This document shows, in pieces, positions 10,701-18,048 of a stretch of DNA of 64,000 nt; the first letter of the stretch is position 1, and every line of letters begins with the position of its first letter. Location: NCBI GenBank assembly GCA_041488095.1, contig JBGPOP010000003.1, positions 1 to 64,000 on the forward strand, read 5' to 3'. The notes beneath the pieces were generated by a model. It was not told the DNA's origin. It saw only the letters and a list, made by a program, of their open reading frames with translations, and searched no databases. This DNA comes from DASYPQ01 sp041488095. Its GTDB lineage: Bacteria; Planctomycetota; UBA1135; GCA-002686595. Made by a program: the position numbers and the translations under genes.

Positions 10701-11157
10701 GCAGCTTCTCCGGCATGCCGCCCTGCGGCGACACGGTGAACATCTGGGTCTGCCGATCGCGGCCGGCGAGGCCGTTGGTGTAGAAGAGCAGCTTGCCGTC
10801 GGGCGTCCAGTCGGAGAGGACTTCGGTCGAGGGATGGTGGGTCACGCGCGTCGGCACGCCGCCGGTGACGGGGATCGTGTAGAGGTCCTTGTTGCCGTCG
10901 TAGTTGCCGATGAATGCGATCGTCTTTCCGTCGGGGCTGAAGCGCGGGAGGCTCTCCATGCCGGGCGGGCTCGCGAGCGGCGTCGCGACGCCGCCCTCGC
11001 GCGGGACGAGCCAGAGGTCGTCGGCGTAGACGAAGACGATCTGCGTCGCGCTGACGTCGGGGAAGCGCAGCATGCCGCCGTGGGGTTGGACCTGGGCGGT
11101 GGCGACGCGAGCTGCGAAGGTGACGAAGAGCAGGGAGAGGGCGGAGTGATGGCGCAT
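7717..11157 (-). CDS. Tricorn-like protease (S41 family) with WD40-like propeller
   Basis: The protein has 1146 residues from the ATG at 11157, which opens a signal peptide ('MRHHSALSLLFVTFAARVATA'). The first ~600 residues hold TolB/PD40-type propeller repeats ('LPRFSPDGKTIAFIG', 'YPAWSPDGKSIAW'). A very acidic/basic low-complexity insert follows at about 540-600. A second domain and a PDZ-like segment ('PGVDVKIGDYLLAVNG') lead to the C-terminal S41 peptidase. There 'SGSGGDAFPAYF' carries the nucleophilic Ser, and 'RTWGGLVG' is the conserved following strand. Tricorn-type enzymes degrade oligopeptides; the signal peptide places this one in the periplasm. The gene stands alone. The insert is unusual for the core family. 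Confidence 0.88.
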   Translation of the reverse strand: MRHHSALSLLFVTFAARVATAQVQPHGGMLRFPDVSATQIVFVYADDLWLVPREGGVATPLASPPGMESLPRFSPDGKTIAFIGNYDGNKDLYTIPVTGGVPTRVTHHPSTEVLSDWTPDGKLLFYTNGLAGRDRQTQMFTVSPQGGMPEKLPVPYGAFGSISPSGEWLAYTPHTIDNRTWKRYRGGMATDIWLFHLKSHAARRVTDWEGTDTQPMWQKDKLYYLSDEGPSHRQNIWAYDPATSQRRQVTTYADYDIKWPAIGPGPKGTGEIVFQHGSELLLLDLATEKAHKVDVTIPGARPSLRPRAVDDAKFIAGWGISPSGKRAVIEARGDIWTAPAKNGSPRNLTRTSGAAERYPAWSPDGKSIAWFSDATGEYELYVAPADGRGEGTGEVKQLTHDGRAYRANPAWSPDSKRITFSDKSGTLFLHTIESGETKTIDKDPWAGDLLPAPSWSHDSRWLAWSRQDEASSINTIWLYEVETGEKRQATSGMFDDLEPTFDRKGDYLYFKSRRTFKPLYGEIDTSFLYAGSETLLAVPLRADMKSPLAPKSDEEEAKKPKEDKKGKDEEAKGKSEEGEKAGGEGDEKEKEKKESKPREKVEVAFDGFERRALPVPVDPGVFGRLAVNHKGALVYARLPIQGIEAKPSIRTVDLSDDKPEEKTIAEGTGDFELSADGKKMLVIRGNTASIIDPAPKGKGGGSDGEGAGEGAGGAEGGGKDGKVVTDGMTAWVDPHEEWSQLFADSWRLERDFFYDPNMHHVDWVKVRKDYAAMLPDCATRQDLAYVIREMISELNVGHAYYSGGDFGDEPKMSVGMLGCDFALEDGAYRISRIFEGAPWDSDARGPLSQPGVDVKIGDYLLAVNGAPLDATKDPWAAFQGLAGKTIRLTLSAKPKLDADARDIAVGALESETSLRYRAWIEEHRAYVDKKTEGRVGYVYVPSTGIDGQSDLVRQFGGQKSRAALIIDERWNSGGQIPTRFIEMLNRPTTNYWARRDAKDWPWPPDAHQGPICMLINGLSGSGGDAFPAYFKMSKLGKTIGTRTWGGLVGLSGNPGLIDGAEVTVPTFGYYKKDGTWGIEGHGVDPDIEVIDDPSKMVEGPDHQVKDPQLDAAIDLMLSEIQKHPYAPPKRPAYPDRSGMGVNEADK

Positions 11158-11386
11158 GGATGGGGTCGCGTCGTCGCGGGCTGGGGATGGTTCGCGCGGC
11201 GAGCGGGCGGACAGTGTCGTGAGGGAGAGGCCGCGCGGCAAGCGGAGGCGCCGAGTGCGTGCCCACGCTCCGGGCATTTCGGTTCGACCGCGCGGTCGGA
11301 GGGCGTTCAAGACCTGTATGCCGCCAGCCTCCCAGGGTGCCCGATCCCGTGCGTGATTTCGATCTCACGCGGGCGAGGACGCCGGC

Positions 11387-11830
11387 TCACCGCTCCCGCG
11401 CGACGAGGCGCCCCTCCCACGGGCAATAGAGACCGTCCTCCTGGAGCCAGTGCTCCAAGCCTTCCTCCACCTCGCTCGGCAGCGCATCGCGCAAGCCGTT
11501 CCGTTCTCTCGTGAATCGAATCGACTCGGGTGCCAGGTGCCAGCCGTACGGCGCGTTGAATCCTCCGTCTCCCGAGCGCAGGACTCCAACGACGCTCGCG
11601 CGACCCCCGCTCTCGAGCAGGCTCTTCGCCTCCGCGATGCATTTCGGATCGACGAGCTGGATCTTGAAACGCTCGATCCCGGCCACTTCGACGACGAAGA
11701 CCGCCGGTTCGCTGGGCATTCGCTGCTCTCGCACCGTTCCGCACGCGGCGAACAGCAAGAGCGCGCCGGCGATGAGCCGGGACGGGCCCGAATCGATGGA
11801 TCCTCGGGCCGCGAGCTGCTCGAGTGCCAC
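11387..11830 (-). CDS. BP74-like (DUF7482-type) lipoprotein
   Basis: The protein has 147 residues if translation begins at the GTG at 11830; the frame stays open further upstream without a convincing start. 'LIAGALLLFAAC' is a lipoprotein signal with the lipobox Cys. The mature part follows the pattern of the BP74 N-terminal-domain family: 'FVVEVAG', 'IAEAKSLLESG', then 'PYGWHLAPESIRF', and a C-terminal 'LYCPWEGRLV', which correspond to the family's hallmark 'GWSFHL.P..I.F' and 'WCPW.SRLV' blocks. The family is named after a Dictyostelium calmodulin-binding protein; its bacterial function is not known. Identification comes from recalled motif order. Confidence 0.6.
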   Translation of the reverse strand: MALEQLAARGSIDSGPSRLIAGALLLFAACGTVREQRMPSEPAVFVVEVAGIERFKIQLVDPKCIAEAKSLLESGGRASVVGVLRSGDGGFNAPYGWHLAPESIRFTRERNGLRDALPSEVEEGLEHWLQEDGLYCPWEGRLVARER

Positions 11831-12303
11831 GTCGTATCTCTCTCTTCCCTCGGTGTCCCTCTTGGGTTGAGTCCTACGACGCGGGCCCGTCCCCGAACTC
11901 GTTCCAATGGAAGGAACGTCGTCTGGGGCGATCGTCCGCCATGGGGATCGGATCTTCTTCTCGAATCCAGGCAGCCGCCGCGGATTGACCCGCCGCTGGA
12001 ACGATCGCGTCCCCGCGCAGGGGATCACCAACCCCTGACGGATGGGCCGAGAAGGGCGCCAGCACCCTGGCAAACCATCAGGGAGCTCATGGACAACCCC
12101 GGGGTTGGTTGGGTTCGCACGCGCTCGTCAAGAGCGGGTCCGGGTCGGCCGGCAACACCTCGAGCGGGACCTTCGAGTTTCTCGCCGAAACGTGGCGGAC
12201 GGACGCGCAGATGTCGTTCCTGCTTGAAGAGGGGCGTGCGCACCTCCTTCCGGCCGCCCCGCAGGGATTCCAGATCCCTCCCGGCCGACTCCTCTGAGAC
12301 ACT
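11831..12303. other. 473-bp intergenic region upstream of the sigma/kinase cassette
   Basis: This lies between the divergent BP74-like and sigma-factor genes and should hold both promoters. CGTTCC (11900-11905) and GGAACG (11913-11918) make a short palindrome. A plus-strand frame ending at 12297 has coding-like composition but no plausible start codon and no family I recognise. No other gene is evident. Confidence 0.4.
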
Positions 12304-12915
12304 ATGCAAGAGCCTTCCCTCCTTCCCCCGCGCCTCTCGCCCGGCGTCCTCATGCAAGGCGAAGTCGACTCCGAGATCGCCGACCTCTACGCCCGGTTCA
12401 GCCGTGGCGAGGTGGAAGCGTCCCAGAAGCTGCTCGCGCTCCTGTACTCGGAGCTGCACCAGATCGCCAGGTCGTGCATGTCCGACCAGCCGGCCGAGCA
12501 CACGCTCCAGGCCACGGCTCTCGTCCACGAAGCCTACCTGAGGCTCCTCTCCTCCAAGGAAGAGCGCTGGCACAGCCGCACTCACTTCCTGGCCCTCGCC
12601 TCGAAGGCCATGCGATGGGTGCTCGTCGACCACGCCCGCAAGCGAGACAGGCTCAAGCGCAGCGCGGAAGGCGGACGGCTGGCCCTCGACCAGATCGTGG
12701 TCACCTACGAGGAGCACGCTCTGGACCTTCTCGCCCTGGACTCGGCGCTCGCGCGTCTCGCGGAGTTCGACGAGCCCATGGCGCGCGCGGTCGAGATGCG
12801 CTTCTTCGGCGGCCTGGAGATGGAGGAGATCGCCAGGTTCCTCGGGATGAGCAAGCGCGCTCTCGAGCGGCAGTGGAGGGCGACCCGCGCCTGGCTCCTG
12901 CGGGAGGTGTCGTGA
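12304..12915 (+). CDS. ECF sigma factor of the planctomycete/acidobacterial kinase-linked type
   Basis: The protein has 203 residues. Region 2 spans about 20-110 and includes 'HTLQATALVHEAYLRLL', the signature of the ECF group abundant in planctomycetes and acidobacteria. Region 4 spans about 145-200 ('RAVEMRFFGGLEMEEIARF') with a helix-turn-helix. It directs RNA polymerase to alternative promoters. Its stop overlaps the start of the kinase gene by 4 nt (GTGA), so the two are translationally coupled. This supports regulation of, or by, phosphorylation rather than by a classical anti-sigma factor. Neither the Met at 12304 nor the one at 12352 has a good ribosome-binding site, so the start is tentative. 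Confidence 0.9.
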   Translation: MQEPSLLPPRLSPGVLMQGEVDSEIADLYARFSRGEVEASQKLLALLYSELHQIARSCMSDQPAEHTLQATALVHEAYLRLLSSKEERWHSRTHFLALASKAMRWVLVDHARKRDRLKRSAEGGRLALDQIVVTYEEHALDLLALDSALARLAEFDEPMARAVEMRFFGGLEMEEIARFLGMSKRALERQWRATRAWLLREVS

Positions 12916-14318
12916 ACCAGGAGCTCTGGAAGAGGGCCAAGGACCTCCACGGACGAGCGCTCGACCTGGCCGCGGGGGAACGCAAGGGCTTCCTCGCTCG
13001 CGAGTGCGCCGGGGACCCCGAGCTCCTGGCGCTGGTCGAGAGGCTCATCGAGTCCCAGGAGGACGTCAGCCAGTTCCTGGAGCCACCGCCCCAGGAGGAG
13101 ATCGAGAAGCCGCTACGCCTGCTCTCCTTCGACTTCCGCGGTTGCACTCTCGGGGAGTTCGAGCTGGTCGAGAGGATCGGGCGGGGAGCGACGGGCGTGG
13201 TCTGGCGCGCTCGTCAGGCCTCGCTCGGCCGCGAGGTGGCGATCAAGATCCTCGCGCCCCATCTGTGCCAGTCGGAGGAGAAGCTCGAGCGGTTCCGGAA
13301 GGAGGCCTTCGCCGCCTCGCGCCTGCACCACCCCAACGCCGTCTCCGTCCTCACCGTCGGAGAGCAGGAGGGCGTGCATTACATCGCGATGGAATACGTC
13401 CGGGGGCGCAGCCTCCAGGACATCCTCGACGAGGTGCGGTCGCGTCCCCTGGGCTCCTCGCCCTCACGCGAGCCCGACACCCCTCGCATCCAGGAACCCG
13501 AGACCGCCGCACGGATCGTCAAGAAGATCGCCGAGGCCCTGGACCACTGCCATGCCCGGGGAGTGATCCACCGCGACATCAAACCCCAGAACGTCCTGAT
13601 CGACGGCCATGGCGAGCCGCGCATCATCGACTTCGGGCTCGCGCGCATCCTCGAGGAGGAGGGCATCACCGACACGGGCATCGTCATGGGCACGCCGCAT
13701 TACATGAGCCCCGAGCAGGTGATGGCCCTCGGCGAGCAGGTGGACTTCCGGACCGACATCTACTCCCTCGGGGCGCTCCTCTACGAGCTCTTGACGCTGG
13801 AGCGGCTCTTCGAACGCTCCGCGCCTGCCGAAGTGCCGCACAAGATCGTCCACGCGGCCCCGACCCCGGTGCGTGAGATCAATCCCAAGGTCCCGCGCAT
13901 CCTGGCCGGCATCTGCATGAAGGCGCTGCGCAAGAATCCTGACGATCGCTACTCCTCCGCCAGGACGATGGCGGTCGATCTGCAGCGGTGCCTCGCGGGC
14001 CGGGGCGTCTCCGCGTCCAAGCCGTCACGAATCCGGGAGCTCTACCATGTCGTCTTCCACAAGAAGCCCTGGATCGGCGCGACGGCGGCGGTCGTCTCGT
14101 TCGGCCTTCTGATCCTGCTCAGCCCGCGCGCAACTTTCGTGCAGGTGGCGGTGGGTCAAGGGCAGGAGGCTTCGGGGAACCTTGCGAATCAGCCCGCGTC
14201 CTCGCTGAACCCGCAGCAGGACGCGGAAGCAGAACGGAAGAAGATCGAGAAGACCAAGCGGCAGATCCACCGCCTGGAGTCGTTGTTCCCCGACGAACCG
14301 ATCCACACCAAGGAGTAG
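12912..14318 (+). CDS. Membrane Ser/Thr protein kinase partnered with the ECF sigma factor
   Basis: The protein has 468 residues, starting at a GTG that overlaps the sigma-factor stop. Residues 1-60 are the helical 'ALDLAAGERKGFL' domain common in kinases of this cassette. The kinase domain spans about 84-365: the Gly-rich loop 'GRGATGVVW' (90-98), ATP-binding Lys112 in 'VAIKIL', the catalytic 'HRDIKPQN' (Asp222) and 'DFG' (240-242) are all intact. A single transmembrane helix lies at about 386-405, followed by a short Gln/Glu-rich extracytoplasmic tail ending in a small coiled coil. The predicted role is to couple an envelope signal to the sigma factor. The external tail is too short to be an obvious sensor domain. 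Confidence 0.92.
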   Translation: MNQELWKRAKDLHGRALDLAAGERKGFLARECAGDPELLALVERLIESQEDVSQFLEPPPQEEIEKPLRLLSFDFRGCTLGEFELVERIGRGATGVVWRARQASLGREVAIKILAPHLCQSEEKLERFRKEAFAASRLHHPNAVSVLTVGEQEGVHYIAMEYVRGRSLQDILDEVRSRPLGSSPSREPDTPRIQEPETAARIVKKIAEALDHCHARGVIHRDIKPQNVLIDGHGEPRIIDFGLARILEEEGITDTGIVMGTPHYMSPEQVMALGEQVDFRTDIYSLGALLYELLTLERLFERSAPAEVPHKIVHAAPTPVREINPKVPRILAGICMKALRKNPDDRYSSARTMAVDLQRCLAGRGVSASKPSRIRELYHVVFHKKPWIGATAAVVSFGLLILLSPRATFVQVAVGQGQEASGNLANQPASSLNPQQDAEAERKKIEKTKRQIHRLESLFPDEPIHTKE

Positions 14319-14324
14319 CTCGCA

Positions 14325-14600
14325 GTGCCCAATTCGATCACGACGACCGGAACCACGAAGGATCCCCTCTCGACCAAATTCCAATCCGGCGAGAGCATCC
14401 GCGACTGGGTCAAGGCGCACGACGACGCCGTCGCGGCCTCGACACCGAGCGGCAACACCCTGACGACGACCTGGCCGTGCGCCACGGGTCAAGAGAGCGT
14501 GAGCACGAACCGGCTGCCGGGCGAGTCGGACGAGGCCTTCAAGCTGCGCCACATCGCCGACTACCTTCCCGAGATGCTCGACTGTCCTCCCGTGCCCTGA
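14325..14600 (+). CDS. Small protein of unknown function, third gene of the sigma/kinase cassette
   Basis: The protein has 91 residues. The GTG at 14325 has AAGGAG 9 nt upstream and lies 6 bp after the kinase stop. It is rich in Thr and Ser in the first half, with 'GNTLTTTWPCATGQ', then helical ('DEAFKLRHIADYLPEML'). There is no signal peptide or transmembrane helix. A terminator overlaps its stop codon, so the sigma factor, kinase and this gene form one closed unit. It could be a substrate or effector of the kinase; this is inferred from position only. Confidence 0.65.
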   Translation: MPNSITTTGTTKDPLSTKFQSGESIRDWVKAHDDAVAASTPSGNTLTTTWPCATGQESVSTNRLPGESDEAFKLRHIADYLPEMLDCPPVP

Positions 14601-14619
14601 CGGCCCGCAGCCGTCAGGG
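14595..14619 (+). terminator. Terminator of the sigma/kinase cassette
   Basis: CCCTGACGG (14595-14603) and CCGTCAGGG (14611-14619) form a perfect 9-bp stem with a 7-nt loop that begins inside the stop codon of the small gene. It is followed by TTCGA, a weak T-tract. Confidence 0.7.
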
Positions 14620-14684
14620 TTCGACGCGATCTTCTCGCGCAGCAGGGGCATGGGTCGAGGTCCCCCGCCGCGACGGCGGTCGCA

Positions 14685-15656
14685 CTACCACGCGTACGCT
14701 TCTGGCGCCGCTCCGCCCGGGCCGGGGAAGATCTGGTCGAGGCGGTGGGAGATCTCCTTCGTGATCTCGAGCTCGAGCGCGTGCAGGGCGCCGTCGAGCT
14801 GCTGGATCGTGCGCGGCCCGATGATCGGCGCGGTCACGGCCTCGTTCGAGAGCAGCCAGGCCAGCGCGATGTTGGCCGGCTCCTCGCCGAGATCGCGGCA
14901 GAACTTCTCCCACGGCTCGAGCTTCGCGCGGTGCTTCTCGACGTTCTTCTGCGTCGTGTCCTGTGCGCGCCTTCCCTCCCTGGCCTTATCGAGCGCGCCC
15001 GCCAGCAACCCTCCGGCGAGCGGGCTCCAGGGCAACACGCCGAGCCCATAACCCGCGCACGCCGGAAGCACCTCCAGCTCGACCGTCCTCGCGTTCAGGT
15101 TGTAGAGGCTCTGCTCGGACACGAGTCCGAGGAAGTTCCGCGCGCGCGCCGTCTCGCACGCCTGCGCGATCTGCCAGCCGGCGAAATTCGACGAGCCGAC
15201 GTACATCACCTTGCCCTGCTGCACGAGGATCTCCATCGCCTGCCAGACCTCCTCCCACGGCGCCTCGCGCCACACGTGGTGCATCTGGTACAGGTCGACG
15301 TAGTCGGTCTTCATCCGCTTCAGGCTGTCCTCGCACCCGCGGCGGATGTGCAGCGCCGAGAGCTTGGAGCTGTTCGGCCAATCGCCCATCTCTCCGTAGA
15401 CCTTCGTCGCGAGCACGACCTTCTCGCGCCGGCCGCCGCCCTGGGCGAACCAGTTGCCGAGGATCTTCTCCGTCACCCCCTCGCCCTTCTTCCAGCCGTA
15501 CACGTCGGCCGTGTCGAAGAAATTGATCCCATGCTCGAGCGCGCGGTCCATGATCGCGAAGCTCTCCTTCTCGCTCGCGTGCGGGCCGAAGTTCATCGTG
15601 CCGAGGCACAGTCGGCTGACCTTGAGGCCGGTGCGGCCGAGCTTCGTGTACTGCAT
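14685..15656 (-). CDS. Aldo/keto reductase
   Basis: The protein has 323 residues, the usual length for a bacterial AKR. The N-terminal 'LGRTGLKVSRLCLGTMNFG' is diagnostic of the family. The catalytic tetrad can be read as Asp in 'FFDTADVYG', Tyr in the same motif, Lys in 'VVLATKVYG' and His in 'DLYQMHHVW'. The C-terminal cofactor site contains 'APIIGPRTIQQLDGAL'. It is a cytoplasmic NAD(P)H-dependent carbonyl reductase, and the substrate cannot be read from sequence. It lies downstream of the Ehr operon on the same strand, separated by 85 bp, and is probably an independent gene. Confidence 0.93.
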   Translation of the reverse strand: MQYTKLGRTGLKVSRLCLGTMNFGPHASEKESFAIMDRALEHGINFFDTADVYGWKKGEGVTEKILGNWFAQGGGRREKVVLATKVYGEMGDWPNSSKLSALHIRRGCEDSLKRMKTDYVDLYQMHHVWREAPWEEVWQAMEILVQQGKVMYVGSSNFAGWQIAQACETARARNFLGLVSEQSLYNLNARTVELEVLPACAGYGLGVLPWSPLAGGLLAGALDKAREGRRAQDTTQKNVEKHRAKLEPWEKFCRDLGEEPANIALAWLLSNEAVTAPIIGPRTIQQLDGALHALELEITKEISHRLDQIFPGPGGAAPEAYAW

Positions 15657-15741
15657 GACGTCGTTCCTCCGGCGAACCGGCTCCGGCCATCAGGGTATCA
15701 GCCCGGGGCCGGCCCGTGAGGATACCGAGCGCGAACCGGCC

Positions 15742-16515
15742 TCAGCCCGCTCTCCGGCTCTCCATCTTTCCGAGCAGTCGCAGGAAACCGTCGAGGATCG
15801 TGATCGGGTGCGGCGGACAGCCGGGGATGTAGAGGTCGACCGGGAGGAGCTCGCCCACCCCGTCGTTCGTCTCCGGTCCACCGCGGAACGGCCCCCCGCT
15901 GATCGCGCACGCTCCGACGGCCACCACGATGCGCGGTGGCGGCAGGGCGGCCCAGGTCTCGAGCAGGGCGTGGCGCATGTTCGCGGTCACGGGCCCGGTG
16001 ACGACCAGCCCGTCGGCGTGCCGCGGCGAGGCGACGAACTGGATGCCGAAGCGCGAGAGGTCGAACACGACATTGCCCGTCGCAACCAGCTCCGCTTCAC
16101 AACCGCTGCAGCTCCCCGCGCAGACCTCGCGCAGCTTGAGAGATCGGCCGAACAGGGCCAGCATCTTCTTCTCCAGCGCGGACGCGAGCCGGATCTCGTC
16201 GCCCTGGACCCGTAGATCTCCGCGCGATCGGACCGCCATGGCGGGGTCGCGTGAATAGGCGACCGCACCTTCCGGGCAGGCCTCCACGCAGACGGGGCAG
16301 AACACGCAGCGGCCGAGATCGATCCGGGCCGCGCCGGTCGAGAACTCGATCGCGTCGGTGGGACAGGCCTCGGCGCACTTGCGGCAGCCGTCGGGGCAGC
16401 GGCTCGCGTCGATCCTCGGACGCCCGCGGAAGCGCTCGGGGAACGCGGCGGGCTCTTCGGGGAACCCGCAGGTCCGCATCCCCTGCCTCAGGCGTTCCGA
16501 GATGATGTTGTGCAT
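15742..16515 (-). CDS. Ehr complex: two-[4Fe4S] ferredoxin fused to NuoB/HyfI-like small subunit
   Basis: The protein has 257 residues. Residues about 35-85 are a bacterial ferredoxin domain with 'CPDGCRKCAEACP' (atypical C-x3-C-x2-C-x3-C spacing) and 'CVFCPVCVEACP'. Residues about 125-250 are the NuoB/hydrogenase-small-subunit fold with cluster-N2-type ligands in 'CAGSCSGCEAEL', 'VAVGACAISGG' and 'YIPGCPPHP'. In E. coli hydrogenase-4 these are two proteins (HyfH, HyfI); here they are one. The gene is last in the operon, 9 bp after the large-subunit gene. It should form the electron-wire arm of the complex. Confidence 0.88.
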   Translation of the reverse strand: MHNIISERLRQGMRTCGFPEEPAAFPERFRGRPRIDASRCPDGCRKCAEACPTDAIEFSTGAARIDLGRCVFCPVCVEACPEGAVAYSRDPAMAVRSRGDLRVQGDEIRLASALEKKMLALFGRSLKLREVCAGSCSGCEAELVATGNVVFDLSRFGIQFVASPRHADGLVVTGPVTANMRHALLETWAALPPPRIVVAVGACAISGGPFRGGPETNDGVGELLPVDLYIPGCPPHPITILDGFLRLLGKMESRRAG

Positions 16516-16524
16516 CGTCGATCC

Positions 16525-18048
16525 TCAGAGATCGTGTCCGGCATAGGAGAGGTTGAAGCTCTTGTTGCAGAGCGGGAAGTCCGAGATCTCCTGCCCGCGC
16601 AGCGCCATCGCCAGCCCCGGCCAGTTGTGGAACGAGGGGTCGACGACCTTGTAGCGCGAGAAGCGGCCGGTCCCGTCCGTGAGCGCGACGTGGCAGATCT
16701 CGCCGCGCCAGCCTTCGGTGAGCGCGATGCAGCACGCGTCCGGCGCGAGCGGCCGGGCCGGGGCCTGGAGCGTCCCCTGCGGCAGGTTCTCCAGCCGCTC
16801 GATCAGGAACTCGATCGAGCGCTCGGTCTCGAGCCTCCGCACGAGCGCGCGGCCGGCGACGTCACCGCTCTGCACGGTGGCCACGGGGATGTGGGCGAAC
16901 CGATAGGCGCCGTGGGCGAAATCGCGCCGGACGTCCCGCTGGCAACCCGAGGCGCGGGCCACCGGGCCGACCAGCCCGAGCTCCTCGGCGACATCCTGGG
17001 GAACGACTCCCGCGTCCTCGAACCGAGCCATCACGGAGGGCTTGTCGAACAGGAGATCGGAGATGCCCGCGAAATCCTCCAACGCGCGGCGGAGGCGCGC
17101 GATGAAATCGGAGGCCATCTCCACGCTGATGTCGAAGCCGACGCCCCCGGGACGCACGAGCCCTCGGCCGTAGCGATTCCCGGACAGATCCATCAGCAGG
17201 TTGAGGAACTCGCCGCGCAGGCGCCCGAAGTACGCGGCAGCCGGGAGGTAGCCGACGTCGTTCGACAGCGCCCCGAGGTCGCCGACGTGGTTGCTGCAGC
17301 GCTCGAGCTCGAGCGCGATGCTGCGGATCGCGGTCGCGCGCGCGCTCGTCTTCGCGTCGGAGAGGCTCTCGACCACCCGCGCGTAGGTGTAGGCGTGACC
17401 GATCACGGTGTCTCCGGCGATCGATTCCGCCACCAGGAGCGAGCGCTTGTCCGGGCCGCCGATCAAGCGTCGCTCGATGCCCCGGTTCTGGTAACCGAGC
17501 GAGATCTCGAGGTGGAAGACTTCCTCCCCGTGGCAGAGGAAGCGGAAATGGCCGGGCTCGATGATGCCCGCGTGCACCGGCCCGACACCGACCTCGTGCA
17601 TCTCGTCGCCTTCCGCTTGGAGGAAGGGATAGGCATCGAGGCGCGATCGCGCGCCGACCTGTGGGGGGAACAGGTCCGGTCCCCGGAGCGGTGGCTCCCC
17701 GCGCACGGGTTTGAGCCAGGGATGGCCCTCGGGACGCAGGCCGAACTGCTCGGCCATCTCCCGCTCGAACAGGTGCGCCTCGGTCCACTCCGGCGTCCAC
17801 GACGGGTAGCTGCGGCTCCGGCCAGGCACGTCGAAGGAGCTCACGTGGAGCAGGCTCGTCGCATCCTCGCCCGTCACCACGTGAACCCGCGGATCGTCCT
17901 GTTCCGTCCGCTGGGCGGCGAACAAGGCGATCAGGCGTTCGCCGGAGTCCCGAGCCGACAGCGCCTCGCGCCGGGCGCTCTCGATGTCGAGGACGGGCAC
18001 GCTCGACAGGAGGAACGGCAGGCCATTTCGGGCGGTGAGCGCGCTCAT
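16525..18048 (-). CDS. Ehr complex: NuoCD/HyfG-like large subunit lacking NiFe ligands
   Basis: The protein has 507 residues. The ATG at 18048 has GGAGGAG upstream and overlaps the previous stop (ATGA). The N-terminal ~150 residues match the NuoC (30-kDa) domain ('PSWTPEWTEAHLFEREMAE'). The remainder is the NuoD/hydrogenase large-subunit domain ('HFRFLCHGEEVFHLEISLG'). In true group-4 hydrogenases this region carries CxxC pairs ('CGIC' and 'DPC..C'). Here the first site reads 'IAGDTVIGHAYTYA' and the second 'DPSFHNWPG', so all four Ni/Fe-binding Cys are absent. The protein cannot hold a canonical NiFe site, which is characteristic of energy-converting-hydrogenase-related complexes. Its actual substrate is unknown. 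Confidence 0.88.
   Translation of the reverse strand: MSALTARNGLPFLLSSVPVLDIESARREALSARDSGERLIALFAAQRTEQDDPRVHVVTGEDATSLLHVSSFDVPGRSRSYPSWTPEWTEAHLFEREMAEQFGLRPEGHPWLKPVRGEPPLRGPDLFPPQVGARSRLDAYPFLQAEGDEMHEVGVGPVHAGIIEPGHFRFLCHGEEVFHLEISLGYQNRGIERRLIGGPDKRSLLVAESIAGDTVIGHAYTYARVVESLSDAKTSARATAIRSIALELERCSNHVGDLGALSNDVGYLPAAAYFGRLRGEFLNLLMDLSGNRYGRGLVRPGGVGFDISVEMASDFIARLRRALEDFAGISDLLFDKPSVMARFEDAGVVPQDVAEELGLVGPVARASGCQRDVRRDFAHGAYRFAHIPVATVQSGDVAGRALVRRLETERSIEFLIERLENLPQGTLQAPARPLAPDACCIALTEGWRGEICHVALTDGTGRFSRYKVVDPSFHNWPGLAMALRGQEISDFPLCNKSFNLSYAGHDL

Noticed and set aside
11900..11918. CGTTCC/GGAACG palindrome as a specific operator
   Set aside because: Short, with no second copy near any promoter and no cognate regulator identified.
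12109..12297. Plus-strand open frame upstream of the sigma factor with coding-like composition
   Set aside because: No ATG or GTG start, no ribosome-binding site and no family I recognise. Left as part of the intergenic region.
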